Source: CAVONB01 sp963697205 (GTDB lineage: Bacteria; Pseudomonadota; Alphaproteobacteria; Rhizobiales; Hyphomicrobiaceae). Taken from it: DNA of 64,000 nucleotides. Each line of letters begins with the position of its first letter. The stretch's first letter is position 1. The translations under genes were made by a program, and so were the position numbers. The stretch covers positions 62,001 to 126,000 of the forward strand of contig CAVONB010000016.1 in the NCBI GenBank assembly GCA_963697205.1. The letters are read 5' to 3'. Below, one piece after another: positions 45,505-54,532 of the stretch. The notes beneath the pieces are model-generated. The model was given only the letters and a program-made list of their open reading frames with translations. It made no database searches and was not told the DNA's origin.

Positions 45505-46652
45505 TCACGCTGCCTTGGGCAGCAGGTTCGGATGCACGATCTTGCCGTCCTTCGCGACGAGCGTGCCCTTGACGATCTCGTCGTCCCAGTCGATCGCGAG
45601 CGCCTTCTCCTTCTTGTCGATCATCGTGCTCGAGGAAGTGAAGAGGTTCTTCGCATAGAGGCTCGAGGCGTTGACCGGCACGGTGCCGGCAAGGTTGAGC
45701 GGGCCGACGATGCGCACGCCGTCGACGCTCGACGGTCTTCGCCGGGCTCGGTCAGCTCGCAGTTGCCGCCACGCTCGGCGGCGAGATCGACGATGACCGC
45801 GCCGGGCTTCATGGTGTCGACCATCTCCTTGGTGATCAGGCGCGGCGCCGGTCGGCCGGGAATCAGCGCCGTGGTGATGACGATGTCCTGGTTCTTGATG
45901 TGGTTGGCGACGAGTTCGGCCTGCTTCTTCTGGTACTCCTCCGACATCGGCTTTGGCGTAGCCGGCCGCGGTCTGGGCCTGCTTGAACTCGTCGTCCTCG
46001 ACGGCGATGAACTTGGCGCCGAGCGATGCGACCTGCTCCTTGGTCGCCGGGCGGACGTCGGTCGCCGACACGATGGCGCCGAGGCGGCGCGCGGTCGCGA
46101 TCGCCTGCAGGCCCGCAACGCCGACGCCCATGATGAAGACCTTGGCGGCCGGCACCGTGCCGGCCGCCGTCATCATCATCGGCATCGCCTGCTCGAACAT
46201 GCGAGGCCGCATCGACCACCGCCTTGTAGCCGGCAAGGTTGGCCTGGCACGACAGCACGTCCATCGACTGCGCACGCGTGATGCGCGGCATGAACTCCAT
46301 CGAGAACAGCGCTGGCGCCCGTGCGCGGCGAGCGCGTCGAGGCCCGCGACGATCGCCGAAGGGATCGAGCATCGCGAACACCATGGCGCCGGGCTTCAGA
46401 GCCTTGATCTCGTCGACTCGTCGGGCGGCGCACCTTGAGCAGGATGTCGGCGCCGGCAAGGGCGGCGGCCGCGTCCGGAGCGATTTCGGCACCCGCAGCC
46501 TTCAAGACCTCATCTGAAAACCGCGAACGCTCTCCGGCGCCGTGCTCGACGCGAACGGTGGCGCCCAAGCCGACGAGCTTCTTGACCGCTTCGGGCGAAA
46601 TGGCGACGCGCGTCTCGACGGCGGGTTCGGCTGTGACGGCGATAGTGACCAT
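45505..46652 (-). pseudogene. pntAa: NAD(P) transhydrogenase subunit alpha 1, multiple frameshifts
   Basis: Begins at the ATG at 46652 (MVTIAVTAEPAVETRVAISPEAVKKL) and ends with NLLPKAA. The NAD-binding domain is recognisable in pieces: MEFMPRITRAQSMDVLS, AKVFIMGVGVAGLQAIATARRLGA, VASLGAKFIAVEDDEFKQAQ and VDLAAERGGNCELTEPG. At least six indels lie near 46420, 46355, 46318, 46204, 45957 and 45735. Despite them the protein sequence is conserved, with total length close to the normal 380 residues. PntAa binds NAD(H) in the cytoplasm and works with PntAb and PntB. The aa3-oxidase gene upstream is the usual neighbour. Confidence 0.85.
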
Positions 46653-46783
46653 GACTTGGGCCTCGATGACGACGGGGTCGGCTGGCTGCACCGGCGGTGC
46701 GCGCGATAAAGGGCGGGCAGCACGGCGACGTGCCGTGGCGCACCACGGCCGCCCCCGCGCAGGCTCGCGTCGGCGTTGGCGGA

Positions 46784-46927
46784 TCAGACGAGGAAGAAGG
46801 CCATCAATGCGAGAAGGATGACGGTCATGACGATCAGGATCACGCTGATGCGGAGGAAGCCCTGATAGGTACGCGTGTGCTCGGCATAGTCCATGGCCGG
46901 ATGGCCGTTCGACGTGTCGATGCTCAT
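46784..46927 (-). CDS. aa3-type cytochrome c oxidase subunit IV-like protein
   Basis: 47 residues: a short polar N-terminus (MSIDTSNGHPAMDYAEHTRTYQGF) followed by one hydrophobic helix (ISVILIVMTVILLALMAFFLV). This is the form of the small aa3-type oxidase subunit IV. The gene is found just upstream of pntAa in many alphaproteobacteria, as here (131 bp). It is intact, in contrast to the pnt genes. Structural role in the oxidase is inferred from the family. Confidence 0.85.
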   Translation of the reverse strand: MSIDTSNGHPAMDYAEHTRTYQGFLRISVILIVMTVILLALMAFFLV

Positions 46928-47378
46928 GGTTGCGATCCTCGCGAGAGATGTGTCGGGGAAAGGCGCATGGGAACCTTGCCCTCCCCCGGAATTCGGCAAT
47001 GCCAACCGGCCCGGCGGCCGATCGATCGAGCGCCGTCGTCTGGTACCCCATGAGTCCGCGGGCTTCAAGCACGCCGGCGCCGCGCCCCCCGCCGACCGTG
47101 TGGGATTTTGCCCCGCCAACTGCTGGAACTCTTGACCGGTCGGAGCACAGACTGCCGCACCGTTCGGTTTCGCGTGTGGCGTGCCAAATGGGGCGCCTAC
47201 CCTTCTCTCTTTGTCGTTTTGCGTGAGACTTTCAGTATACAGGTTTGTCAGCCTGTTGCTTTCCCGTGCGCATTCTTGACGTGTTTTCAATGGTCTATTG
47301 CTTCGCATCGCGATGGACCCATACGCCGAATCGGATAAGACGTGACGTGATGATCTGACCTTTCCGTGCGGAGACGAC
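46928..47378. other. Intergenic region upstream of divergent genes
   Basis: 451 bp between the oxidase subunit and the gene at 47379. The part from about 47220 to 47310 is markedly less GC-rich than the surroundings and contains TTGACG (47276-47281) and TATTGC (47296-47301), but the spacing of 14 bp is too short for a normal promoter. A promoter is likely somewhere here; its position is not clear. No gene seen. Confidence 0.4.
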
Positions 47379-47714
47379 ATGGCCACCAGCTCGCAGACCG
47401 CCCTCCTCCAACTCATCGAGGCGTACCTGCAGGACCTGCGTCACGAGGCGGAGACGCTTTCGACGGTCGCTCGCCTGATCAATCGCTCCATCGAGGAGCG
47501 TCGGGCCGTAATGGCGGAGTTGGAGGCCTATTTCACAGGTCGGCAAGGTGCAGCCGCCAGCAGTCCCGGCGTGCACGGGCATCCCGCCTGGGCGGGCGTG
47601 CCGCCCGTGGCGGCGCCGGCCCAGCGCACCGACGATCTGCTGCGGGATCTCGACGCGCTGATGAGCCAGCCCAAGCCGCGAACCGGTCACTGGCCAAGCG
47701 GCTATCACGCCTGA
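47379..47714 (+). CDS. Hypothetical small helical protein
   Basis: 111 residues. The first 55 residues form a predicted coiled coil (LQLIEAYLQDLRHEAETLSTVARLINRSIEERRAVMAELEAYF). The remainder is Gly/Pro-rich and ends with a DDLLRDLDALMSQ helix. Not recognised. The ATG at 47379 has a GGAG-like site upstream. It precedes another unknown gene by 83 bp on the same strand. Confidence 0.6.
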   Translation: MATSSQTALLQLIEAYLQDLRHEAETLSTVARLINRSIEERRAVMAELEAYFTGRQGAAASSPGVHGHPAWAGVPPVAAPAQRTDDLLRDLDALMSQPKPRTGHWPSGYHA

Positions 47715-47797
47715 GCTGGGGGCCGTTTGCTGTTTTGCACACGTTTGGCTCACCGGCGGGTGGCCTTCATTCTCATGACGGACGAACGGGAGCAGCC

Positions 47798-48385
47798 ATG
47801 ATTATCGGACAGCATCGCTCCCAACCTGCCGGCGCCGCTTCTGCCGGCGAGGCGGAGCGCGAGTCCTCGCCCGTCTCCACGCTTGCCAATCTGCTGTCCC
47901 AGCGTACGCGCCGGGCTTTCACGCAGCCGCCGCCCGTGCCGCCCGTCGCTTCGGCGGACACCGGGACCGTGGGTTCTGGCGATGCCGAGGGAGGCAGGAC
48001 AGATGCGCGCGGGGAGGCGGCGGCGAGGCCGCCTGCAGACCGTGCGATGCCTTCCCTTGTTCCGGTGCAGGACGAAGCCGGGCCGGACGCCCGACCGGAC
48101 GCCCTGGCGGAGGGCTTGAGCGCCGCGGCGATGGCCATGAGACATCCCCAGGAGGACACCGCCGCGGGGGCGACATCCGAGGCGCCCAGGGCCGGTGCGT
48201 CCAGGCACGGTGCGCCCAATCCGGGTGCGTCCATTCCCGTTGCCGCCGGGGCCGATGCGATCTCGGCGGGCGCGGCCCTCGAGCGGATGGTCCACCGCTT
48301 TTTCGACGACATCGACACCCTGGAGCGGGATTTCCGCCAATCGGTCGGTGGCGTGCACGCGCCGCAGAGCTATCGCCGACAGTGA
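47798..48385 (+). CDS. Hypothetical low-complexity protein
   Basis: 195 residues from an ATG at 47798 with a GGGAG-type site at 47788-47792. It is mostly disordered, Ala/Gly/Pro/Arg-rich. Two short helical parts, VSTLANLLSQRTRRAFT (about residues 26-42) and ALERMVHRFFDDIDTLERDFRQSVGG (near the C-terminus), may be binding segments. No known domain. It follows the small helical gene on the same strand and may share its transcript; its role is unknown. Confidence 0.5.
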   Translation: MIIGQHRSQPAGAASAGEAERESSPVSTLANLLSQRTRRAFTQPPPVPPVASADTGTVGSGDAEGGRTDARGEAAARPPADRAMPSLVPVQDEAGPDARPDALAEGLSAAAMAMRHPQEDTAAGATSEAPRAGASRHGAPNPGASIPVAAGADAISAGAALERMVHRFFDDIDTLERDFRQSVGGVHAPQSYRRQ

Positions 48386-48451
48386 GGCGCGGGCGCGGGG
48401 ACGGAGCGCGCACCCTGGCGCCGCCACAATCGGCGCCTATCCGACGCGGCC

Positions 48452-49021
48452 ATGCGCCATCGTAAAGCCCTCACCGGGCTGGCACTCGTTTTGGTCGCCG
48501 CCGTGCCAGCCGATCTGTCGACGGCTCAGTCGGCAGCGGGTGTTCGCGCCCAGGACGGCTGCTTCAGACAACTCGCCGATCCCTCGCGCGCCCACATCGA
48601 CTGTGTCCATCCGGCGTGGCTGACGCCATCGGAGAAAGCTGACCTTGAGCGGGTCACGCGCGGCTATCTCAAGGATGCGCGCTGCTCAATCGACGTGCGC
48701 ATCGCGCGCAGCACCATCGAAGCGGCGCTGGCCGCGGCCGACAGCGTCTTCCAATCGCCGAAGCTGCCGGTGCGCTGCGAGATCGAAACCCACAAGGGGC
48801 CGGTTCCGATCACCGGCACGTTCGCGCCACGCGTCGTATTCAGGAGCGGAAAGGTGGCCGAGGCCACACCGGGACTGGGCGACGTCATCGGCGTCAACGC
48901 CTATCTGGCGTGGCCGGCCGTGCAGTACGTCAATCGCTCACCGGGTATCCGCGCCGAGATGGCGCGGATGATCGACCAGTATGTCGCAACGGTCTGGCGG
49001 CGGCGGGCGGCCGGGCGCTAG
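48452..49021 (+). CDS. Exported hypothetical protein
   Basis: 189 residues with a signal peptide (to about residue 26, STAQ) and four cysteines in the mature part (in GCFRQL, IDCVHP, ARCSID, VRCEIE), suggesting two disulfides in the periplasm. The C-terminal part IRAEMARMIDQYVATVW is helical. Not recognised. It follows the previous unknown by 66 bp on the same strand, and is convergent with the Ldh dehydrogenase. Confidence 0.65.
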   Translation: MRHRKALTGLALVLVAAVPADLSTAQSAAGVRAQDGCFRQLADPSRAHIDCVHPAWLTPSEKADLERVTRGYLKDARCSIDVRIARSTIEAALAAADSVFQSPKLPVRCEIETHKGPVPITGTFAPRVVFRSGKVAEATPGLGDVIGVNAYLAWPAVQYVNRSPGIRAEMARMIDQYVATVWRRRAAGR

Positions 49022-49055
49022 CGCCAGCACGACCGCCATCGCCGGCGCCGCGTCC

Positions 49056-50123
49056 TCAGCTCATGGTCTCCAGCTTGCCCACGCCGAGGCGGTCGGCGAT
49101 GGCGTCAAGCTGTTTGACCAGTGGCGCGGCGACGGGGATGCCCTGGACGTCATAGTCCTTCTGGCGCTTGACTCGCTCGTCGCCGGGCATACGCACGGCG
49201 TCGAAGCCAGGGAGCGGCTTGGAGGCGCGCAAGTCGTCGAGCTTCTTGCTGCCTTCGGCGACGAAATCGCCGAGGGGGCGGAAGCGGGCTACGTCGAGCG
49301 CCATGAAGAACTGGCCGGTATTGGTCAGCGACGCGCGGTCGGCGTTGAAGTCGACGACGTCGGAGCCGAAGTAGGCGCCGTTCAGCGTGCCGGCCAGCAG
49401 GCCGATCATGACGTTGAGGCCGGAGCCCTTGTAGCCACCGATCGGCAGCAGCACGCCATCGCCGGCTTTATCGGCATCGAGGATCGGCTCGCCAGTCTTC
49501 TTGTCGACCATCCAACCGGGCTCCAGCGGCAAGCCCTTGAGCTGGTGCGTCTTGATCTTGCCGTAGGAGGAAACGGTGGTGGCGATGTCGAGCACGAACG
49601 GCGGGTCGCCGGGGATGGCGAAAGCGATCGGGTTGGTGCCGAGCTTGGGCTCGGCGGAGCCCCAGGCGGCCATGTGGTTGGCGCTGGCGACGGCGGCGTA
49701 GATGCCGACCATGCCGGCGTCGGCGGCCAACTGGGCGTAGACGCCTGCGGCGCCGGCGTGGTTGGAGTGATGGATCCCGACCCAGCCGCAGCCTGTCTCC
49801 TTGGCCATCGCAATTCCGGTTGTGACGGCGGCATCTAGGCACAGGTGGCCCATGGCGTTGTCGCCATCCACGAGTGCAGTGGACGCGCCGGTCTTGGTGA
49901 CCTTGACGTTGGGCGTTTTGTTGATGCCGCCGGCCTCGATGCGCTCCAGATAGGGGCCGGTGCGCATGATGCCGTGACCGTCGTTGCCGGCCAGATCGGC
50001 CGCGACCATCAACTCGGCGCAGCGCTTGGCGTCGCTGGCGGGGAGGCCGGCTTTCGTGAACACGCCGGAGATGTAGGCGATCGCTGCGGCTGGCTTGGCT
50101 CGAAGGATGGCGACTGTGCTCAT
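49056..50123 (-). CDS. Malate/L-lactate dehydrogenase family oxidoreductase
   Basis: 355 residues of the Ldh/YlbC/sulfolactate dehydrogenase family, unrelated to classical lactate dehydrogenase. The catalytic region SNHAGAAGVYA, preceded by the substrate-binding GNDGHGIMR, and the NAD(P) region GTNPIAFAIPGDPPFVLDIATT are present. Substrates in the family include malate, 2,3-diketogulonate, sulfolactate and ureidoglycolate. The ATG at 50123 has CAGGAG upstream. The amidohydrolase is 103 bp upstream on the same strand; a joint pathway is possible but not shown. Confidence 0.92.
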   Translation of the reverse strand: MSTVAILRAKPAAAIAYISGVFTKAGLPASDAKRCAELMVAADLAGNDGHGIMRTGPYLERIEAGGINKTPNVKVTKTGASTALVDGDNAMGHLCLDAAVTTGIAMAKETGCGWVGIHHSNHAGAAGVYAQLAADAGMVGIYAAVASANHMAAWGSAEPKLGTNPIAFAIPGDPPFVLDIATTVSSYGKIKTHQLKGLPLEPGWMVDKKTGEPILDADKAGDGVLLPIGGYKGSGLNVMIGLLAGTLNGAYFGSDVVDFNADRASLTNTGQFFMALDVARFRPLGDFVAEGSKKLDDLRASKPLPGFDAVRMPGDERVKRQKDYDVQGIPVAAPLVKQLDAIADRLGVGKLETMS

Positions 50124-50225
50124 GGGGAACTCCTGGGACACGCGGACCGGCGGCCGACTTGTGCCGCAAACAAGGGGACCGGCCGCCAGGCGGCCGGTCC
50201 CGTCAACACAGAGGACAGGCCCGGC

Positions 50226-51239
50226 TCAGGCCTGCGGCTTGCCGAGCAGATAGGCGGCCTGACGACCCAGGATCGTGTCCTTGTCGACCTGCGAGATCGG
50301 CAGGCGATTGACGATCGCGGGGCAATCGAAGGTGCCCATGTCGAAGGGATAGTCGGAGCCCAGCAGGACGTGGTCGGGCGTGTACTCGCGGATCAGCCAC
50401 GTCAGTGCGCTGTCGAAGTGCGTGATGGTGTCGAAGTAGAAGCGGCGGATCGAGGCTTCCGGCGACACCGGGAGGTTCTTCTGGGTCTCCTGGCCCCGCA
50501 CGTCCCAGCCGTGACGGAAGCGGCCCATCTGGTAGGGGATGTAGCCGCCGGCGTGCGACAGGCAGATCTTCAGCTTGGGGTGGCGCTCCATGACGCCTCC
50601 GAAGACGAGCGAGGCTGCGCCGATGGTCGTCTCGAGCGTGTTGCCGATGAAGTTGCGCAGATAATAGGTCTTGAAGCGGTCCGTGGGGACGACGAACTGC
50701 GGGTGCATCAGGATAAACGCGCCGAGCTCCTCGGCCGTCGCCCACAGCGGCTCCAGAGCGGGATCATCGAGGTTCTTCTGCTTGACGTTGGTGCCGATCT
50801 GCATGCCCTGCAGGCCGAGCTTGGTCATGGCGTGCTTGAGGACGTCGGCGGCCTTCTCGGGCGCCTGCAGCGGCACGGCGGCGATGCCCATGAAGCGGGT
50901 CGGATGGGCCTTGATGCAGGCGGCGATGCACTCGTTGATCATGGTCGAGGTCTCGACCACCATGCCGGGGTCCTGATCGTAGAGGAACGTCTGCGGCGTC
51001 TGGGACAGGACCTGCATGTCGACGCCGTTGTCGTCCATGTCCTTGAGACGCACGGACATGTCCCAGGCGCCAGCGGGATGCGGCCACTGCTGAATGCCGC
51101 CGATGTGCAGGCGACCCTGGATCTTGTCGACGTCGGTCAGTTTGCAGTCGAGCGCGGGCGCGATGCGGCGAATGCCGTCCATCATCGGCTCGTCGAAGAT
51201 ATGCGCATGCACGTCGATCGTGCGGACTTTTCCAGCCAT
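50226..51239 (-). CDS. Amidohydrolase family protein, ACMSD-like
   Basis: 337 residues. Metal-binding HxH at residues 11-13 (TIDVHAHIFDE), later MHPQF and GSDYPFDMG with the catalytic Asp. These are characteristic of the family of 2-amino-3-carboxymuconate-6-semialdehyde decarboxylase and 5-carboxyvanillate or gamma-resorcylate decarboxylases. A non-oxidative decarboxylation of an aromatic acid is therefore possible. It lies 103 bp upstream of the Ldh-type dehydrogenase on the same strand. Substrate unknown. Confidence 0.9.
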   Translation of the reverse strand: MAGKVRTIDVHAHIFDEPMMDGIRRIAPALDCKLTDVDKIQGRLHIGGIQQWPHPAGAWDMSVRLKDMDDNGVDMQVLSQTPQTFLYDQDPGMVVETSTMINECIAACIKAHPTRFMGIAAVPLQAPEKAADVLKHAMTKLGLQGMQIGTNVKQKNLDDPALEPLWATAEELGAFILMHPQFVVPTDRFKTYYLRNFIGNTLETTIGAASLVFGGVMERHPKLKICLSHAGGYIPYQMGRFRHGWDVRGQETQKNLPVSPEASIRRFYFDTITHFDSALTWLIREYTPDHVLLGSDYPFDMGTFDCPAIVNRLPISQVDKDTILGRQAAYLLGKPQA

Positions 51240-51383
51240 GGCGTGAGCCCCTTCTTTGGCGTTTCCCGTGGGCTATGTGGCACATGGGGCGCGGCGGGGC
51301 AACGGGTCAGGCGACCCGTCGCGAAGGCTCAGGCGAAGACGTGCGGGGCGCTGGCGACTGGCCCGTCCGCGCCACGCCGGAGG

Positions 51384-51830
51384 TCACTCCACGATGCGGA
51401 CCTGGAAGGTGCGCACGGAGGGCGTGCCAGAGCCCGTGCTGGCCGTCACCGTGAAGGTGTCGACGCCCTGGGCGCCAGGCTTGGCCGTATAGTAAATCCC
51501 GGTTCCCGGCAGTTTGCCCCCTGTGCACTTGCCCGATCCGCTGTGCATGACGGTCGTCATCTGGTTCGGCCGGAAGCTCACCTCCCCCTTCGCGGGCGGT
51601 GTCGTCACGGTCAGGCTCGGCGTCAGCGGCGCGCAATCGGCCTCCTTGAAACCGGCCATCACGTACATGCGCGCGGGGCGTCCCGGTACGACCGGTGTGC
51701 CGCGAACCGGATCGGCTGCGGTGGCCGCTGCACCCGCGGGCACGGCTGCGGTCTGCAGCGGTGCGGGCCCTGAGGCACATGCCCCGACGAACAACGCCGC
51801 GCACGCGGCGATCAGCGCTCTTGTTTGCAT
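51384..51830 (-). CDS. Putative lipoprotein
   Basis: 148 residues with a lipobox-type signal (LFVGAC, Cys18) followed by an Ala/Pro-rich linker. The mature part has two further cysteines (DCAP and KCTGG) and a beta-rich C-terminus (DTFTVTASTGSGTPSVRTFQVRI), like small beta-sandwich envelope proteins. Not recognised. It lies between the amidohydrolase and the LLM monooxygenase, each in its own transcription unit. Confidence 0.7.
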   Translation of the reverse strand: MQTRALIAACAALFVGACASGPAPLQTAAVPAGAAATAADPVRGTPVVPGRPARMYVMAGFKEADCAPLTPSLTVTTPPAKGEVSFRPNQMTTVMHSGSGKCTGGKLPGTGIYYTAKPGAQGVDTFTVTASTGSGTPSVRTFQVRIVE

Positions 51831-52043
51831 CAGCTCCCCCTCTCCTGGTCGCTACCGCTCCCGACAGCGGCGACTTAAGTGTAGCGCGGTTTGGCCGGTG
51901 TCGACGCGGCTTTCGAAGTTATAGACAGTTGCGCTCGAACGCTCGTCAGCCAGCAGATGCATGGGCTGCGACACTATGCAGGGCACAGTCGATGGCATGG
52001 CGCGTTGGGCATGGGGGGCACGTGGCGGTCGTTTGGTGCGCCT

Positions 52044-53414
52044 TCAGTCGCGCCGATAGGCCGCAGCGGGGTGGTCGGCCCCCAGTCGGGCGCGGCCCGG
52101 ACCGTATAATTTCTCGCGCAAAGTTCCCGGCGCGTAGTCCCGCTTGAAGACGCCCCGTTCCTGGAGGATGGGCACAACGAGGTCGGCGATGTCTGCGAAG
52201 GTTTCCGGCGTGACCGCGTAGGCAAGGTTGAAGCCGTCGACATCGGTCCTTGCTACCCACTCTTGCAAGCTATCGGCAACCTCCTCAGCGGAGCCGACGA
52301 CGACAGGTCCGCGGCCTCCGATGGAGGCGTGTCGCGCGATCTTGCGCGCGGTCCACACCTCTCCGGGATCGGCGTTGGTCGTAAACGACTGCAAGGCGGA
52401 GATCTGCGCGTCCGTCTTCTGGAACTGTAGCGGAGCGTCTGGATCGAGCTTGGAGAAGTCGATTCCCGTCCAGCCCGACATCAGCGCGAGGCCTCCGTCC
52501 TCGTCGACGTAGGTGCGGTACTCGGCCAGCTTGTCGTGCGCCTCCTTGGATGTACGGCCGGTGATCACCGTCATCATCGTGAGGACCTTGAGATCCTGTG
52601 GCTGCCGGTCTGCCTCGGCCGCAGCCTTTCGTAAGGCCGCCACCGTGCTGGCTACGACGCCGGGCGTGGGACCGTTGATGAAGACGCACTCGGCGTGCGT
52701 GGCGGCGAAGCGGCGGCCACGGCCGGAAGCGCCTGCCTGGTAAAGGACAGGTGTTCGCTGTGGCGAGGGTTCGGCGAGGTGTACGGCGTGCGAGCGGAAA
52801 TACGGCCCATCGTGCGCGATGCGATGGATCTTGGATGCGTCCGCGAAGCGACGACCCACCTTGTCACGCAGCACCGCATCGTCTTGCCAGCTTCCCTCCC
52901 AAAGCTTGTAGACGACAGCCATATAGTCGTCGGCCATGTCGTAGCGGTGGTCGTGCTCGGTCTGCCGGGTCTGGCCCATGCCTTGTGCGGCGCTGTCCAG
53001 GTAGCCCGTAACGATGTTCCAACCGATGCGGCCCCGGGTGAGGTGGTCAAGCGTCGACATGCGGCGGGCGAAGGGATAGGGGTGCTCATAGGAGATGCCG
53101 CAAGTTACACCGAAGCCGAGGTGCTCTGTAACCAGCGCCATGGCCGGAATCACCATAAGCGGGTCGTTGACCGGCACCTGAACGGCATGTTCCAGGGCTG
53201 TCTCGGGACCGCCCTTGTAGACGTCGTAGATGCCGAGCACGTCGGCCAGAAAGAGCGCGTCAAATCGGCCGCGCTCCAGGATGCGTGCAAGATCGACCCA
53301 GTACTCGAGCGTGTTCTTGGTGAGTGAGTGATCCCGCGGATGCGTCCAAAGTCCGGGCGACTGATGGACGATGCAGCTCATATCGAAAGCGTTGAGGCGA
53401 ATCTGTCTGGGCAT
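52044..53414 (-). CDS. LLM-class flavin-dependent monooxygenase (NtaA/SnaA/DszA type)
   Basis: 456 residues. RQIRLNAFDMSCIVHQSPGLW marks the start of the two-component FMN-dependent monooxygenases; also LERGRFDALFLADVLG, GRIGWNIVTGYL and YQAGASGRGRRFAATHAECVF. Members desulfurise sulfonates or dibenzothiophene sulfone, or cleave nitrilotriacetate. A flavin reductase is needed, and none is found nearby. The ATG at 53414 is chosen as the first residue of the conserved domain. It is divergent from the isomerase at 53575. The substrate cannot be read. Confidence 0.9.
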   Translation of the reverse strand: MPRQIRLNAFDMSCIVHQSPGLWTHPRDHSLTKNTLEYWVDLARILERGRFDALFLADVLGIYDVYKGGPETALEHAVQVPVNDPLMVIPAMALVTEHLGFGVTCGISYEHPYPFARRMSTLDHLTRGRIGWNIVTGYLDSAAQGMGQTRQTEHDHRYDMADDYMAVVYKLWEGSWQDDAVLRDKVGRRFADASKIHRIAHDGPYFRSHAVHLAEPSPQRTPVLYQAGASGRGRRFAATHAECVFINGPTPGVVASTVAALRKAAAEADRQPQDLKVLTMMTVITGRTSKEAHDKLAEYRTYVDEDGGLALMSGWTGIDFSKLDPDAPLQFQKTDAQISALQSFTTNADPGEVWTARKIARHASIGGRGPVVVGSAEEVADSLQEWVARTDVDGFNLAYAVTPETFADIADLVVPILQERGVFKRDYAPGTLREKLYGPGRARLGADHPAAAYRRD

Positions 53415-53574
53415 CGACGGCTCCACGTTTGCCACGATCCTACCGCCAACCGATACGTTGTGGCGAGGCACATGCCGCGCTGGACGACAGGGCGCGCGGG
53501 CGTGGCGGCTGCGCTTGGCTCCCCAGCGGCTTGGGCATAATCTGGCAGCCGCGCACACACCCGAGAGCCCCACC

Positions 53575-54396
53575 ATGTCCGCACCAACTGTCCGCTTCGC
53601 CCCCAATCTGACGTTCCTGTTCACGGAGCTTCCTGAACGCGCGCGCGTGCCGGCCGCGGCGAAGCTCGGATTCGACGCGGTCGAGTGGATCTTTCCCTAC
53701 GCGGTGGCGAAGGACGAGGTCGCCGCGATCCTGGCCGACAACGGCGTCACCAACGTCTACGGCGTTCTGCCCGCCGACTGGGACAACGACAACTACGGAT
53801 GGGGCGGGCGGCCGGGTGCGCAAGCGGCGTTCCGGCGCGCGGCGGAGACCGGCATCGAGTATGCGCTGGCCGGCAAGTTCGAGACGCTGCAGGTGGGGCA
53901 CGGGCTGCAGCTCGATCCCGGCAATCCGCATCGCTCCATCGATACCTTGACCGAAAACCTCGACTGGATCTGCGCGCAGACGAAGGGCATGGGGTTCGAC
54001 ATCGTGCTGGAGCCGGTGACGGCGGCGCGGAGGGGGCGGCCGTTCGTGCTGGCGACACTGCAGCAGGCGGCCGACGTGATGGCGCGGGTGGGGGCGCCCA
54101 ACCTGAAGCTCGTCTACGATACGTATCACATCCGCATGGAAGAGCCTGGCGCGCTGACGCACCATTTCGACCGCTGGCGCTCGATCATCGGCTATTGCCA
54201 GATCGGCAATGTGCCCGATCGCAACGAGCCGGGCGTGGGCGAACTCGACCTCCACGCCATCGTCGATCACATCCGTGCCGGGGGATACCAGCACGTGATC
54301 GGGCTGGAGTACGTGCCGTCGCCGGGGCGGGACACCTGGGCGAGCCTTGCCTGGGCGGAGCGCTACGGCTACCGGGTCGGCCGAGCCCCTGGGTGA
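53575..54396 (+). CDS. Hydroxypyruvate isomerase-like TIM-barrel protein
   Basis: 273 residues of the xylose-isomerase-like TIM barrel. It starts VRFAPNLTFLFTELP and FDAVEWIFPY, with metal-ligand-type segments IVLEPVT and YDTYHI and GLEYVPS near the end. It resembles Hyi/OtnI, which interconvert hydroxypyruvate and tartronate semialdehyde. The 3-hydroxyisobutyrate-dehydrogenase-like gene at 5041 could act on tartronate semialdehyde, but the two are far apart. The next gene begins 136 bp downstream. Confidence 0.88.
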   Translation: MSAPTVRFAPNLTFLFTELPERARVPAAAKLGFDAVEWIFPYAVAKDEVAAILADNGVTNVYGVLPADWDNDNYGWGGRPGAQAAFRRAAETGIEYALAGKFETLQVGHGLQLDPGNPHRSIDTLTENLDWICAQTKGMGFDIVLEPVTAARRGRPFVLATLQQAADVMARVGAPNLKLVYDTYHIRMEEPGALTHHFDRWRSIIGYCQIGNVPDRNEPGVGELDLHAIVDHIRAGGYQHVIGLEYVPSPGRDTWASLAWAERYGYRVGRAPG

Positions 54397-54532
54397 GTAG
54401 GGCTTGCGTGAACGGGCTGGCGTGAGCGGGGCTGGCTCCCCTCGCCTCGCCTTCATGCTATGAAGTGGCGTGCTGGAGGCTGCCGGCGACGCCAGCGCGC
54501 GGACAAGAAACGACGCACGGAGGACCAAGGCC

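Noticed and set aside
47276..47301. TTGACG...TATTGC as a promoter of the gene at 47379
   Set aside because: The spacing is about 14 bp instead of 16-18, so it is unlikely to work.
49845..51773. Long plus-strand frame opposite the Ldh and amidohydrolase genes
   Set aside because: It overlaps two clear genes on the minus strand and shows no protein character; typical antisense open frame of high-GC DNA.
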